Source of the DNA: Clostridiales bacterium
Lineage (GTDB): Bacteria > Bacillota > Clostridia > Lachnospirales > Lachnospiraceae
Length of the DNA: 39,932 bases
Assembly: GCA_020860365.1 (NCBI GenBank)
Contig: JAJBUL010000152.1
Coordinates: 1-39,932 of the forward strand
Reading direction: 5' to 3'
This document shows positions 25,906 to 33,264 of this stretch, one piece after another (within the stretch, counting starts at the first letter, position 1; every line of letters begins with the position of its first letter). The notes beneath the pieces are model-generated. The model did no database searches. It was not told the origin of the DNA and saw nothing but the letters and a program-made list of their open reading frames with translations. The translations under genes and the position numbers were made by a program.

Positions 25906-25993
25906 AGCCGGATCTCTTTTGAACGAAAAAGGCAAGAAAAAAAGACTGCCACTACAGTCCTCTTCTCATGCCTTTTTGCGCCCAACTCCGGCT
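25906..25993 (-). promoter_or_regulatory. Nested hairpin leader of the adhesin operon (possible attenuator)
   Basis: Three nested pairings lie upstream of the adhesin on the minus strand: an outer 7 bp (25906-25912 with 25987-25993), a middle 9 bp AAAAAGGCA/TGCCTTTTT (25926-25934 with 25969-25977), and an inner GACTG/CAGTC (25944-25948 with 25955-25959) followed by a run of seven T. The inner hairpin plus T run looks like a terminator that the middle stem encloses. No known riboswitch consensus was recognised. Confidence 0.5.
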
Positions 25994-26075
25994 ACCTATT
26001 CGATTCGCAAATGACTGATACGATTCTGTCATCCCTCAGCCAACTGCTGTCAGCATATATACTACCACACTTTTC

Positions 26076-26141
26076 GTTTCAGCGGGTTTCAATTTGTTTC
26101 AAAAAGTTCCATCCGGTTTCACAAAGTTTCACGGAGTTTCA
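26076..26141. repeat. Helically phased array of seven GTTTCA motifs, exact 10-bp period
   Basis: GTTTCA starts at 26076, 26086, 26096, 26116, 26126 and 26136, with the variant GTTCCA at 26106, all exactly 10 bp apart, with unrelated spacer bases. On the coding strand of the adhesin this reads TGAAAC. The array ends 14 bp from a TATATA box, so a protein bound cooperatively along one face of the DNA could recruit polymerase to the transfer operon. Confidence 0.8.
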
Positions 26142-26371
26142 TCTGTTCAGCAGAAGCTGGATGATGTATAATGGTCGTATCAAAGAGAAGCAAATGAAGC
26201 ATCAAAGAAGTTTGCCTGTTCTCTTGGATTTCAGATAATTGGAAGTAAGGAAAAGATAGATAGGCGTAATGATCAGCCTTATGTTCTGCAAAAATATATC
26301 TTAAAACTTTAATTTCCAGATTATCGACGAGAGCATCAAAAATACGAGACACATCTTTAAGTGAGGTAAAA

Positions 26372-26866
26372 ATGAAAAAAGTTTATTTAATTGGCGGAAC
26401 TATGGGAGTAGGAAAAACGGCAGTATGCCAAAAATTAAAAATGGAATTGGCTGACTGTGTTTTTCTGGATGGAGATTGGTGTTGGGACTCTGATCCATTT
26501 CAGGTCAATGAAGAAACGAAAGAGATGGTGCGGAAGAATATATGTTTTTTGCTAAACCAGTTTATCCATTGTTCTGCATATCAAAATATAGTCTTTTGCT
26601 GGGTTATGCATGAACAGGAAATTATAGATTCAATTCTCAATGAGCTTGATAGAACTGATTGCGAAATTAAGACCCTCTCCCTTTTTTGCAGTGAGCAGGC
26701 TCTTAGAGAAAGGCTGCTTAATGATGTACAGAAAGGAATCCGTCAGGAAGATATTATTGAAAAAAGCCTTCAGAGAATTCCCTTATACCAGAATTTGAAT
26801 ACCGCGAAAATTGACACAACTGGGAAAACGATAGACCAGGTTGCCAAAGAAATAATATGCTGTTAG
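26372..26866 (+). CDS. P-loop nucleotide/small-molecule kinase
   Basis: A 164-residue protein starting MKKVYLIGGTMGVGKTAVC behind AGTGAGGT, with Walker A GGTMGVGKT at 8-16. A DGDWCWDSDPFQ segment follows at about 33-44, resembling the substrate region of AAA_33/gluconate-kinase-like proteins, then a lid-like RERLLNDVQKGIRQED near 113-128. It is a soluble monomeric kinase-like protein, and its substrate cannot be told from sequence. It is lower in G+C than its neighbours and on the opposite strand to the ICE operons, as expected of cargo. A phosphatase gene follows 46 nt later on the same strand. Confidence 0.75.
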   Translation: MKKVYLIGGTMGVGKTAVCQKLKMELADCVFLDGDWCWDSDPFQVNEETKEMVRKNICFLLNQFIHCSAYQNIVFCWVMHEQEIIDSILNELDRTDCEIKTLSLFCSEQALRERLLNDVQKGIRQEDIIEKSLQRIPLYQNLNTAKIDTTGKTIDQVAKEIICC

Positions 26867-26912
26867 CTATAAGGTAAAAGATTACTACAGAATAAACAGG
26901 GAGGTCAGACGG

Positions 26913-27650
26913 ATGAGTAACATCAGAGTATCGGAACCATTGCAATTAGACGGTGCAAAGAATGTGCGGGAGTTGGGCGGTTATCCTGCCAAGGGCGGCA
27001 CGACAGCAGAGGGATTTTATCTCCGTGCGGACGGGCTGCAGAATTTAAGTGATAATGACCTGAAAAAATTAGCTGATTATGGCGTCTGCCAGGTGATTGA
27101 TCTGCGCAGCGACAAAGAAAAGGAATATATGCCTGACCGCGTGGGTAATATGGCGTATTTCCATGTCGGGATGCTGGACCAGATGAATTCAAAAAGTTTT
27201 AAAGGACAAGGTCCGGAATCCATGTACGCTTTGTACCAGTCACTTCTGGATGATTCAGCAGAGCAGGTTGGTACGGTAATGCATCTTTTGGCGGAAGTAA
27301 AAGAAGGGGCTGCTTTATTTCACTGCACCGCTGGAAAAGACCGCACGGGTATTATCGCCATGATTCTTCTGGAACTGGCTGGTGTTCCAAAAGAGTACAT
27401 TATTGCGGATTACAGCGTAACGGAAACCTATATGAAAGACGTATTTGTCCGGCAGAAAGAACAGGCAGAAGCGAACGGGATTGAGATTAAAGATTATATG
27501 CTACAGTCAAAAGCGGAGGACATGGAGCGCACAATCGAATATTTTCATCAGAAATATTCGGATGTAGAAACATATCTGCTTGATTTTTGCCGGTGCAGTC
27601 GAGAAGACGTTGGTTTTATCCAGCATCGTTTGCTGAATGGAAACCATTAA
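26913..27650 (+). CDS. Tyrosine/serine protein phosphatase (Y_phosphatase3 type)
   Basis: A 245-residue cytoplasmic protein. It starts LDGAKNVRELGGYPAKGG near residue 10, the N-terminal signature of this family, and has CQVIDLRSDKEKEYMPDRV around 60-80. The catalytic P-loop is HCTAGKDRTG (C-x5-R) near residues 144-153. The family removes phosphate from Tyr/Ser or acts on phosphoinositide-like substrates. The ribosome site is GGGAGGT. It forms a two-gene plus-strand unit with the kinase and is closed by the bidirectional terminator at 27692-27729. A linked kinase and phosphatase could act on one substrate, which is inference. Confidence 0.88.
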   Translation: MSNIRVSEPLQLDGAKNVRELGGYPAKGGTTAEGFYLRADGLQNLSDNDLKKLADYGVCQVIDLRSDKEKEYMPDRVGNMAYFHVGMLDQMNSKSFKGQGPESMYALYQSLLDDSAEQVGTVMHLLAEVKEGAALFHCTAGKDRTGIIAMILLELAGVPKEYIIADYSVTETYMKDVFVRQKEQAEANGIEIKDYMLQSKAEDMERTIEYFHQKYSDVETYLLDFCRCSREDVGFIQHRLLNGNH

Positions 27651-27691
27651 TGGCGCTTTGATCAACTACATAGTTTGACCCTAAAATGAGC

Positions 27692-27729
27692 AACGGGTAC
27701 AGCCGTTAATTATTTGTGCTGTACCCGTT
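27692..27729. terminator. Bidirectional terminator between cargo genes and the maintenance operon
   Basis: AACGGGTACAGC (27692-27703) pairs perfectly with GCTGTACCCGTT (27718-27729), a 12-bp stem with a 14-nt loop, placed between converging genes. T runs are short on both sides. Confidence 0.7.
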
Positions 27730-27754
27730 CATCATATTCTATTTTCCTCTCCAC

Positions 27755-28051
27755 TTACTCCAGAAGGCTGTCTATCTTGAAATAACCTAAAACTTCTTTT
27801 GATTCTTTCAGCTGCTCAATTCCAAGGGACAAACCATATCTGAAATACTCTGCGCCGATCACACCTGCTTCCCTGAGAATCAGGTCGTGAAGTTCCGTCA
27901 GCATATCCATTTTCTTCATCCCAATCCGGGGTTCCAGTTCATTCATCACGCTGTCAATTGACTTTTCCATTTCACCAACCTTTGGTGAAGCTGTTACAAC
28001 CTGTTCCAGCGGATCTACCTGTCCGGTAAAAATAGCCTCTATAACACTCAT
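27755..28051 (-). CDS. DUF6809-like small protein, copy 3
   Basis: A 98-residue soluble helical protein starting MSVIEAIFTGQVDPLEQVV at 28051. The longer frame to 28114 is rejected because GGAGGAAATAAGAAC precedes this ATG. The conserved layout is a short N-terminal segment with a Pro-rich turn, a central helix, then EYFRYGLSLGIEQLKESKEV. It is closely similar to copy 1 (28529-28855) and more distantly to copy 2. I associate this pattern with the DUF6809 family. The function is unknown. It is the last gene of the maintenance operon. Confidence 0.7.
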   Translation of the reverse strand: MSVIEAIFTGQVDPLEQVVTASPKVGEMEKSIDSVMNELEPRIGMKKMDMLTELHDLILREAGVIGAEYFRYGLSLGIEQLKESKEVLGYFKIDSLLE

Positions 28052-28211
28052 GTTCTTATTTCCTCCTATTTTTTGTTGTCGTTCAATGGCTGCATTCGTA
28101 TTACCGTATATCACAATTATCTTTACAGCTTTGTTGATTCTCCATATATTATCTGTGTTAAAAAAGCATGGACTAATCTTTTTCAGTACCTCTGTCTTTA
28201 TCTAAACGGAA

Positions 28212-28502
28212 TTAAAGATCATGAATGACCTCCTGCGATTCCTGCATAAACTGCAATCCGAGAGAAAATCCGCATTTGAAGTATTCCACACCCATAATTT
28301 CAGCCTCCGTTGCAAACAGGTCATGGACTGCTTCAATCTCATTATAGACCGAAGCCTCCAGCGTTTTCTCCATCCCCATCATCTTCTGGCAGATCTCCTC
28401 CGATATATTTTTGCATCTGGGAGATTCTGATACCACTTGTTCCGCTGGATAAAGCTTTCCGTTAAAAAACTCTTCCATAATATCCTGAATTTCTCTGCTC
28501 AT
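28212..28502 (-). CDS. DUF6809-like small protein, copy 2 (divergent)
   Basis: A 96-residue protein starting MSREIQDIMEEFFNGKLYP, with the same layout as its neighbours: FFNGKLYPAEQVV at the start and EYFKCGFSLGLQFMQESQEV at the end. It shares roughly a third of residues with copies 1 and 3, so it diverged earlier. The ribosome site GAGGAGGC lies upstream. Function unknown; helical and soluble. Confidence 0.7.
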   Translation of the reverse strand: MSREIQDIMEEFFNGKLYPAEQVVSESPRCKNISEEICQKMMGMEKTLEASVYNEIEAVHDLFATEAEIMGVEYFKCGFSLGLQFMQESQEVIHDL

Positions 28503-28528
28503 AATTGACTGCCTCCTCTATACCTGGT

Positions 28529-28855
28529 TTACGCCTGGTTTTCTGTTTTCTCTTCTCCCAGTTCCAAACCATTTTCAACCTTAAAATAATTCAATACATC
28601 CTTTGATTCCTTTGTCATTTCGATCCCCAGAGACAGGCCGCATCTGAAATATTCTACGGCAATCACATCGGCTTCCTGAAGGAACAGTTCACGGATTTTC
28701 GTCAGCCTGTCCATCTCGTCATTCCCTATCCGGTTTTGTAGTTCATTCGTTATACCATCAATCGACTTTTCCATCTCACCGACTTTCGGCGGAACTGCTA
28801 CAACCTGTTCCAGCGGATATACCTGCCCGTTAAAAATAGCTTCCATAACGCTCAT
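28529..28855 (-). CDS. DUF6809-like small protein, copy 1
   Basis: A 108-residue protein starting MSVMEAIFNGQVYPLEQVV at 28855 behind CAGGAGGAAAAAGAAC. The longer frame to 29005 overlaps the sortase gene and is rejected. It ends EYFRCGLSLGIEMTKESKDV plus a charged tail. It is nearly colinear with copy 3, pointing to a recent duplication around copy 2. The family is associated with Firmicute mobile elements; the role is unknown. Confidence 0.7.
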   Translation of the reverse strand: MSVMEAIFNGQVYPLEQVVAVPPKVGEMEKSIDGITNELQNRIGNDEMDRLTKIRELFLQEADVIAVEYFRCGLSLGIEMTKESKDVLNYFKVENGLELGEEKTENQA

Positions 28856-28964
28856 GTTCTTTTTCCTCCTGTTTTTTGCTGTTGTTTCGTGGTTGCCGCA
28901 GATATTATCGTATATCCCGGTTTTCTCTGCAACTTTGTCAGATGCCCAATGTATTCCCCACTTA

Positions 28965-29816
28965 TCAATCATCTTCACTTTCCACATCCTGCCACACGAG
29001 GACACCCTGTACTACCAGGCGCGTAGCACTATTCCCATTACAAGTAGACAGTGTTACCGCTTTCTTTCCGACCAGGGCTGTAATGCCCGTATCTATTTCA
29101 GAAGTGTCCAGCATCTCATAAAACCATTCCGTATACCCCTCATATCCATCAAACTCCAAAGCGTAGGCGTTGCCATCTGCATCAACAGAATGAATCGAAA
29201 AGATACGGTACAGATAATCCCTGTCTGGTGTATAAATCCAAAAGTAGGGGCAGAAGACCAACACCTCTGAATCCTTGAACCGCTTCAGCTTTGCAAACAT
29301 ACTCCCGTCCCTCATGTTATGCCCGTAAATAACCGTATTGTAATCTTCCAGATAAGAATCATTCTGGTGATCCATGAAAACACTTCCGGCGTAGATGTAA
29401 CTGCCATCTGGTGAGCGGTGGAGGTAATAATCATTGTCCTCTGCCTGCATCACCGGATAGGAAATCTCCACAGCCGGAATCTGAATCCATGCGACACAAT
29501 CATCGTAACTTGCCGACAAAGCATCCCAATCTACCACAATGCGCTCTGGTGCGTCTTCCGGAAGAACCTCTGACCCGGTTTCAGATATGGTATTTTTTTC
29601 CATATCATCCGTCTCACTGCCTGTCTCATCCCCGGCGGCAGGCTCCGTATCTTCACTTTCCTCTCCTGGAGGATTATCAATGGTAAATGCAGCTTCCATC
29701 TCGTCATACGTTTCCCGGCCTTTCTGGTAGGTGAAGTACACCCGCAAGGCCATTGCAATTCCCGCAATTAGCAGGATAAAAGCAGCGATTCCACAAATCA
29801 ATTCCGTTTTTTTCAT
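28965..29816 (-). CDS. srtB: Class B-type sortase, probably dedicated to the element's adhesin
   Basis: A 283-residue protein. It has an N-terminal membrane anchor (about 5-27, LICGIAAFILLIAGIAMALR), an acidic linker (about 40-95), then the sortase barrel: WIQIPAVEISYPVMQ (110-124), catalytic His166 in YGHNM, catalytic Cys259 in TLSTCNGN and Arg266. YLHRSPDGSYIYAGSVFMD is typical of class B. Sortases cut a C-terminal sorting signal and join the protein to the wall. The only substrate in the window is the Cna-B adhesin with its VNTGD signal. The start follows the previous stop by 2 nt, so the two are coupled, in the maintenance rather than the transfer operon. Confidence 0.92.
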   Translation of the reverse strand: MKKTELICGIAAFILLIAGIAMALRVYFTYQKGRETYDEMEAAFTIDNPPGEESEDTEPAAGDETGSETDDMEKNTISETGSEVLPEDAPERIVVDWDALSASYDDCVAWIQIPAVEISYPVMQAEDNDYYLHRSPDGSYIYAGSVFMDHQNDSYLEDYNTVIYGHNMRDGSMFAKLKRFKDSEVLVFCPYFWIYTPDRDYLYRIFSIHSVDADGNAYALEFDGYEGYTEWFYEMLDTSEIDTGITALVGKKAVTLSTCNGNSATRLVVQGVLVWQDVESEDD

Positions 29817-29818
29817 AA

Positions 29819-30352
29819 TCAGTCCATCCTTTCCCTGTCGGTTCCTCTGTTACTGGCAAACCGACCATTATACAGCTCCAGAAGATTTCCCATAGCTGCC
29901 CTTGTCCTGCGGCTTGCCGTTGCTTTGCTGAAATACTTTTCTTTTGCGTAGGCCACCTGCCCCTCCCCTTTCACGTAAACGTGCAGAATCAATTCCTCCT
30001 GTTCCTGCGGAAGGGAGCGGATGCAGAATCTCACATAATTCAGTTTTTCCTGCCCTTCCGTGATCTTTAGTATTTGCTGCGCGATCTCCCTCCCCTGCCG
30101 GTCCATGTCGCTCTGCACGGAACACAGGATGTTATAAACGGTGTCCGTTTTCGTACTATGCGACTGGCTTCCAGTACCCAATTCTGATACACCGTTCCGA
30201 AATGACCTGCGGCGAATGCATTCCTCAAACGATTCAAGTTTCGAGTATTCCTCCCGCAGCATTTCCTGTATCCTTTTGTCCATGCGTTCCATCTCCCCCA
30301 GATATTCCACCATGTCCCCCTCGTCCATTGGCTCAAAATCCAAAAAATGCAT
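29819..30352 (-). CDS. Sigma-70 region-4-like/ArpU-RinA-like putative transcription regulator
   Basis: A 177-residue protein starting MHFLDFEPMDEGDMVEYL at 30352 behind AGGGAGAGG; a GTG at 30361 is too close to that site. The N-terminal half is helical and charged. The C-terminal part has IRSLPQEQEELILHVYVKG followed by an HTH-like EKYFSKATASRRTRAAMGN. This resembles sigma region 4 and the phage late regulators of the ArpU/RinA type. Such proteins often drive late or transfer genes of mobile elements. It is the only plausible transcription regulator here, making it a candidate reader of the GTTTCA arrays, which is speculation. It lies directly before the sortase gene. Confidence 0.5.
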   Translation of the reverse strand: MHFLDFEPMDEGDMVEYLGEMERMDKRIQEMLREEYSKLESFEECIRRRSFRNGVSELGTGSQSHSTKTDTVYNILCSVQSDMDRQGREIAQQILKITEGQEKLNYVRFCIRSLPQEQEELILHVYVKGEGQVAYAKEKYFSKATASRRTRAAMGNLLELYNGRFASNRGTDRERMD

Positions 30353-30423
30353 CCTGACCACCTCTCCCTGTGCAGGTATAGCACAGAGCGTAACAGTTCC
30401 ATGTCTTCCCAGTTACCACAGTG

Positions 30424-30597
30424 TTACATTTTCGGCAGTATCTTGAAATCCGCTTTTTTCCCTGAATGGAGCGCCATCCGGCGGACCACCAGCAGGCTGT
30501 CCGGCAGGTTCTTCACCACCAGCCAGCTCTCCGGGTTTAACCCATGCTTTTTCATGATACCCATATGTTCCCTTGTCGGTTTTTTCCCGTTTTTCAT
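30424..30597 (-). CDS. DUF6906-like small protein
   Basis: A 57-residue protein starting MKNGKKPTREHMGIMKKHG, with LNPESWLVVKNLPDSLLVV at its centre. I recognise this pattern as the small DUF6906 type that accompanies RepA in Lachnospiraceae elements. The ATG at 30597 is chosen because GGAGGAAAAA directly precedes it; the GTG at 30609 overlaps that site. It is basic and soluble. Function unknown, possibly nucleic-acid binding. Confidence 0.75.
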   Translation of the reverse strand: MKNGKKPTREHMGIMKKHGLNPESWLVVKNLPDSLLVVRRMALHSGKKADFKILPKM

Positions 30598-30617
30598 TTT
30601 TTCCTCCACTTCTTCAC

Positions 30618-31796
30618 TTACGCGCCGGATTCCGCATACATCCCCTGCCTGACTTCCGACCGGTAATAAGCATCCATCATGGTCGGCGCGTTAAAGATGC
30701 AGGCAAGCACATATGCCTTGATGTTATTTATCTTTTCCCTTTGCTGCTTCAGACAGCTCACTATGTACCGGACATGAAAATAGCCCACCCGGAGAAGCTT
30801 ATTCACTACATACGCATACGGATATTCCGCCCTGGCGACAACCACTGTTTCACATCGTGCCCCAATCGTCTCTGCCATCAGGGAGACGATCATATCTATC
30901 AGCTTCCTCTCCTCCGGGGTGGAATCCATCACCAGATACTCATATTCGATATTTGACCTGATGATATCCGCGTATTCAGTTATCCGATCTGCCTCATCCG
31001 GCGGATTTGCGCGTGCGCGCACAGATAGATTGATAAGATCAGTATCATTCCTATCAGTCTTATTAATATCAGTATTATTAGGGTCGGTTTTTTCGACCTG
31101 TACAGGTGGACTTTCCCGACCCCGGCAGGTCGATTTTTCCGACCTCGATAAGTCGGTTTTTCCGACCTCGACAGGTCGATTTTTCCGACCTCGATAAGTC
31201 GGACTTTCCGGCCCCGACAGGTTCACCCTCTCCGGCTTGGCTGATTGGCTCCTATCTTTCAGATGTTCATGATTCGTCCCGATATCTTCCAAATTGTCCG
31301 CAAACGCATCTTCAAATTGTTCCTGTCTACCCTCGACACTTTCTGGTGTTTCACTGCCTGATGTTTCACTGCCTGACGTTTCATTTTCTGGTGTTTCCGC
31401 CGTCTCCTGTTCCGGCTGTTCGTTCTGCTTCACGATAAAATTCTTTACATAGATCGCATCCGGTTTCCCAAATCCCTGTTTTACCCGCTCAATCAGCCCA
31501 ATCCCCTTTTTGCAGTCCAGCTCCGCAAGGATTTTCATTCCCTTGTCCCGGCCACAGTTCAGATATTCCGTGACCTGTTCAAGTGTGAAAACTATGTAAA
31601 CTCGTTTCTCCCGGTCAATCCAATGATTTTTCAACGAAAGGCACATACGGTCCAGCATAAGCCCATACAGCACTTTTGCCTCACAGGACAGATCATGAAA
31701 ATGCTCATCCGTAAACAACAATTTCGGGATACGGTAAAAAGAAAACTGCTCCGATTCATGCTCATGGAAATAATCAAATTCTATTTTGTTTTCCAT
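30618..31796 (-). CDS. repA: RepA_N-type replication initiator with DUF6017-like C-terminus
   Basis: A 392-residue protein starting MENKIEFDYFHEHESEQFS at 31796 behind GGAGAAGTGAG; the longer frame to 31979 has no ribosome site. Residues 18-120 are the RepA_N winged-helix initiator domain (FSFYRIPKLLFTDEHF, CEAKVLYGLMLDRM). Residues 130-260 are low complexity, with ETSGSETSGSETPES and a segment encoded by 23-bp DNA repeats. Residues about 275-392 are the DUF6017-like domain (YPYAYVVNKLLRVGYFHVRY). RepA_N plasmids commonly carry their origin inside this gene, and the repeats fit that. It sits downstream of parAB and implies autonomous replication of the element. Confidence 0.92.
   Translation of the reverse strand: MENKIEFDYFHEHESEQFSFYRIPKLLFTDEHFHDLSCEAKVLYGLMLDRMCLSLKNHWIDREKRVYIVFTLEQVTEYLNCGRDKGMKILAELDCKKGIGLIERVKQGFGKPDAIYVKNFIVKQNEQPEQETAETPENETSGSETSGSETPESVEGRQEQFEDAFADNLEDIGTNHEHLKDRSQSAKPERVNLSGPESPTYRGRKNRPVEVGKTDLSRSEKSTCRGRESPPVQVEKTDPNNTDINKTDRNDTDLINLSVRARANPPDEADRITEYADIIRSNIEYEYLVMDSTPEERKLIDMIVSLMAETIGARCETVVVARAEYPYAYVVNKLLRVGYFHVRYIVSCLKQQREKINNIKAYVLACIFNAPTMMDAYYRSEVRQGMYAESGA
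31038..31082. repeat. Three AT-rich 15-bp repeats beside the iterons (possible unwinding element)
   Basis: ATCAGT begins at 31038, 31053 and 31068 in 15-bp units rich in A and T (for example ATCAGTCTTATTAAT). They lie inside repA, 13 bp from the 23-bp repeats, where an origin's melting region is expected. They also encode an N-x-T-D-rich stretch, so a coding explanation exists. Confidence 0.5.
31095..31232. repeat. Six 23-bp iteron-like repeats inside repA (candidate origin)
   Basis: Units start at 31095, 31118, 31141, 31164, 31187 and 31210, exactly 23 bp apart. The best units contain the partial palindrome GACCTCGACAGGTC followed by a T run. A 23-bp period is not a multiple of three, so the protein does not repeat and the conservation must be at DNA level. 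Iterons within the rep gene are characteristic of RepA_N origins. Confidence 0.78.
31348..31402. repeat. 15-bp coding repeats in repA
   Basis: GTTTC-containing units start at 31348, 31363, 31378 and 31393 and encode a repeated Ser-Glu-Thr-x-x pentapeptide. The period is a multiple of three and the protein is repetitive, so this is best read as a coding low-complexity repeat. Confidence 0.6.
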
Positions 31797-31912
31797 CTCA
31801 CTTCTCCATTTCTGTAAATGGTTCTCTGCTTTTTTGAACCAGCATTGTCCTTTAACACTGGTTGAAAACCGCGCACACCACTCCGGTGTTCCGAATAGTG
31901 GAGCTTCTCTTT

Positions 31913-32350
31913 TCAGGCGCAGTATTCCGGATAGCGAATTTTTACCGCTTCCCAAAAGTATCTTGCGTAACCACAGCAAAACAAATCGCTCACTGTATAT
32001 TCACAGCACTCCCGCAGCTTGTCTTCCTCGTTACTCAGGTTATCTACACTCGGAGTACCATCGCAATAGAGATTAAATGCCATACGCACAACCCTCATAC
32101 TGCGGATTGTCTGCCAGGCCTCGCGCAGACAATCCGGCTTCACCTCCCCGGTTTCAAAATCATAGATACGGTCAACATGGTTTCTCGTATTCTGGTCGAT
32201 TCCAAGGCAGTAGACCAAAGCTTCATGACAGCCGTCTATCCATCTGCACTTTTCCATCGCCTGCAGACAAAATAGTTCATGTTCTTCATCCCTGAATAAA
32301 ATATCGTCTTTCCCCTCATCAATCACCGCATTGCAAATTGAATATGACAT
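31913..32350 (-). CDS. DUF6075-like protein
   Basis: A 145-residue protein starting MSYSICNAVIDEGKDDILF at 32350 behind AAAGGAGAG; an upstream start at 32407 overlaps the parB stop but lacks this site. Conserved-looking stretches are RDEEHELFCLQAMEKCRW, EALVYCLGIDQNTRNHVDRI, VRMAFNLYCDGTPSVDNLS and FCCGYARYFWEAVKIRYPEY. I recognise these as the DUF6075 type found next to rep/par genes in Firmicute ICEs. It is Cys-rich (about nine), so metal binding is possible. Function unknown. Confidence 0.75.
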   Translation of the reverse strand: MSYSICNAVIDEGKDDILFRDEEHELFCLQAMEKCRWIDGCHEALVYCLGIDQNTRNHVDRIYDFETGEVKPDCLREAWQTIRSMRVVRMAFNLYCDGTPSVDNLSNEEDKLRECCEYTVSDLFCCGYARYFWEAVKIRYPEYCA

Positions 32351-32403
32351 ATCCGAACTCTCCTTTCCGTTTTTCTTCCGTTTCTCGCTGCAATATACCC
32401 TCA

Positions 32404-33264
32404 TCACCGGGAATTATGGCGTCTCTGCTGATCTTGTTGCTGCAGTCGTCTCTGTTTCCACTGTTCCAGCAGCTTAATAATCGTCTCCTCCATCTTCCTC
32501 GGTGTATAGTCTTTCGGGAAATACTTTCTCAGAACATCCGATGTAAACATCACCCGGTCCTGAATCGGCTTTTTCCCCTCAGACATAATTGCAAGCATAG
32601 AATCCTCCGTTAATCGCCCTTCCTGACTGAACTGTTTCAAACGCTGCGCCTGGGAAAGCGACGGCGTCGCCTGCTCATAATCCATCGTTTCAATCAGCAT
32701 CTCCTGTTCTTCCGGTTTCAGGAATGACAGCTCATATGCCGGGTTAAATGCAATTTTCTTTTCATCCACCATATTTAAGAGCGGGGGAATCAGTTCCGTT
32801 AGGCGAATATAGCGTTGGATCTGATTCCGGCTTTCTCCCATTTGTTCAGCCAACAATTGATCCGATCTTTTTTGTGTCCCAACTTGGGACACATTTTCCT
32901 TATTGGGTCTCCCGCTCTTCCTTTTCATAGCATTTAGTTTCATCTTTAGAGCGAACGCTCTTTCACTCGGCAGTATTGTTTCTCTTTGCAGATTACTATC
33001 TACCATTAGCAAAACAGCCTCATCATCATCCAAATCACGAACAATCGCCGGTATTGTCTCTTTCCCTGCCAGTTCACAGGCTCTATGCCGCCGATGTCCG
33101 GAAACGATCTCATATCCACCCTCTGGCGAAGGTCTTGCAATAATCGGAACCAGAACGCCGTACTGCTGTACGCTTTCAACGGTTTCCATCATTTTTTCAT
33201 CATCCAGGACTTTAAAGGGATGATCCTTAAATGGATGCAATTCGGATATCGCGATCTCCTGCAC
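32404..33264 (-). CDS. parB: ParB/Spo0J-type partition protein
   Basis: A 286-residue protein from a GTG at 33264. The N-terminal ParB nuclease-like domain is clear (AISELHPFKDHPFKVLDDE, GGYEIVSGHRRHRACELAG, near 1-90). A central HTH (LLAEQMGESRNQIQRYIRL, about 135-155) and a C-terminal dimer region follow. It would bind centromere-like parS sites and spread on DNA with CTP. It overlaps the end of parA by 76 nt. A parS site was not identified by eye. With ParA and RepA it forms the stability module. Confidence 0.92.
   Translation of the reverse strand: MQEIAISELHPFKDHPFKVLDDEKMMETVESVQQYGVLVPIIARPSPEGGYEIVSGHRRHRACELAGKETIPAIVRDLDDDEAVLLMVDSNLQRETILPSERAFALKMKLNAMKRKSGRPNKENVSQVGTQKRSDQLLAEQMGESRNQIQRYIRLTELIPPLLNMVDEKKIAFNPAYELSFLKPEEQEMLIETMDYEQATPSLSQAQRLKQFSQEGRLTEDSMLAIMSEGKKPIQDRVMFTSDVLRKYFPKDYTPRKMEETIIKLLEQWKQRRLQQQDQQRRHNSR

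Larger units (their letters stand above)
25782..26371. other. 590-bp regulatory intergenic region between adhesin and kinase genes
   Basis: No gene is supported here. From left to right it holds the adhesin leader structure (25906-25993), a TATATA box (26055-26060) that could serve the adhesin operon on the minus strand, and the phased GTTTCA array (26076-26141). A plus-strand TATAAT (26167-26172) with a weak TGTTCA 17 nt upstream could drive the kinase-phosphatase pair. A 77-codon minus-strand frame at 26119-26352 lacks a ribosome site and is not called. Confidence 0.55.

Noticed and set aside
25920-26000. c-di-GMP or other known riboswitch in the adhesin leader
   Set aside because: A few words (GGTAGCCGG, GCGCAAA) resemble GEMM fragments, but the conserved core order and pairing are absent.
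26119-26352. 77-codon minus-strand ORF upstream of the kinase
   Set aside because: No ribosome site, no recognisable family, and it overlaps the phased array and the likely kinase promoter.
31348-31402. A third GTTTCAC regulatory array inside repA
   Set aside because: The 15-bp period is a multiple of three and encodes a repeated Ser-Glu-Thr pentapeptide, so coding repetition explains it.
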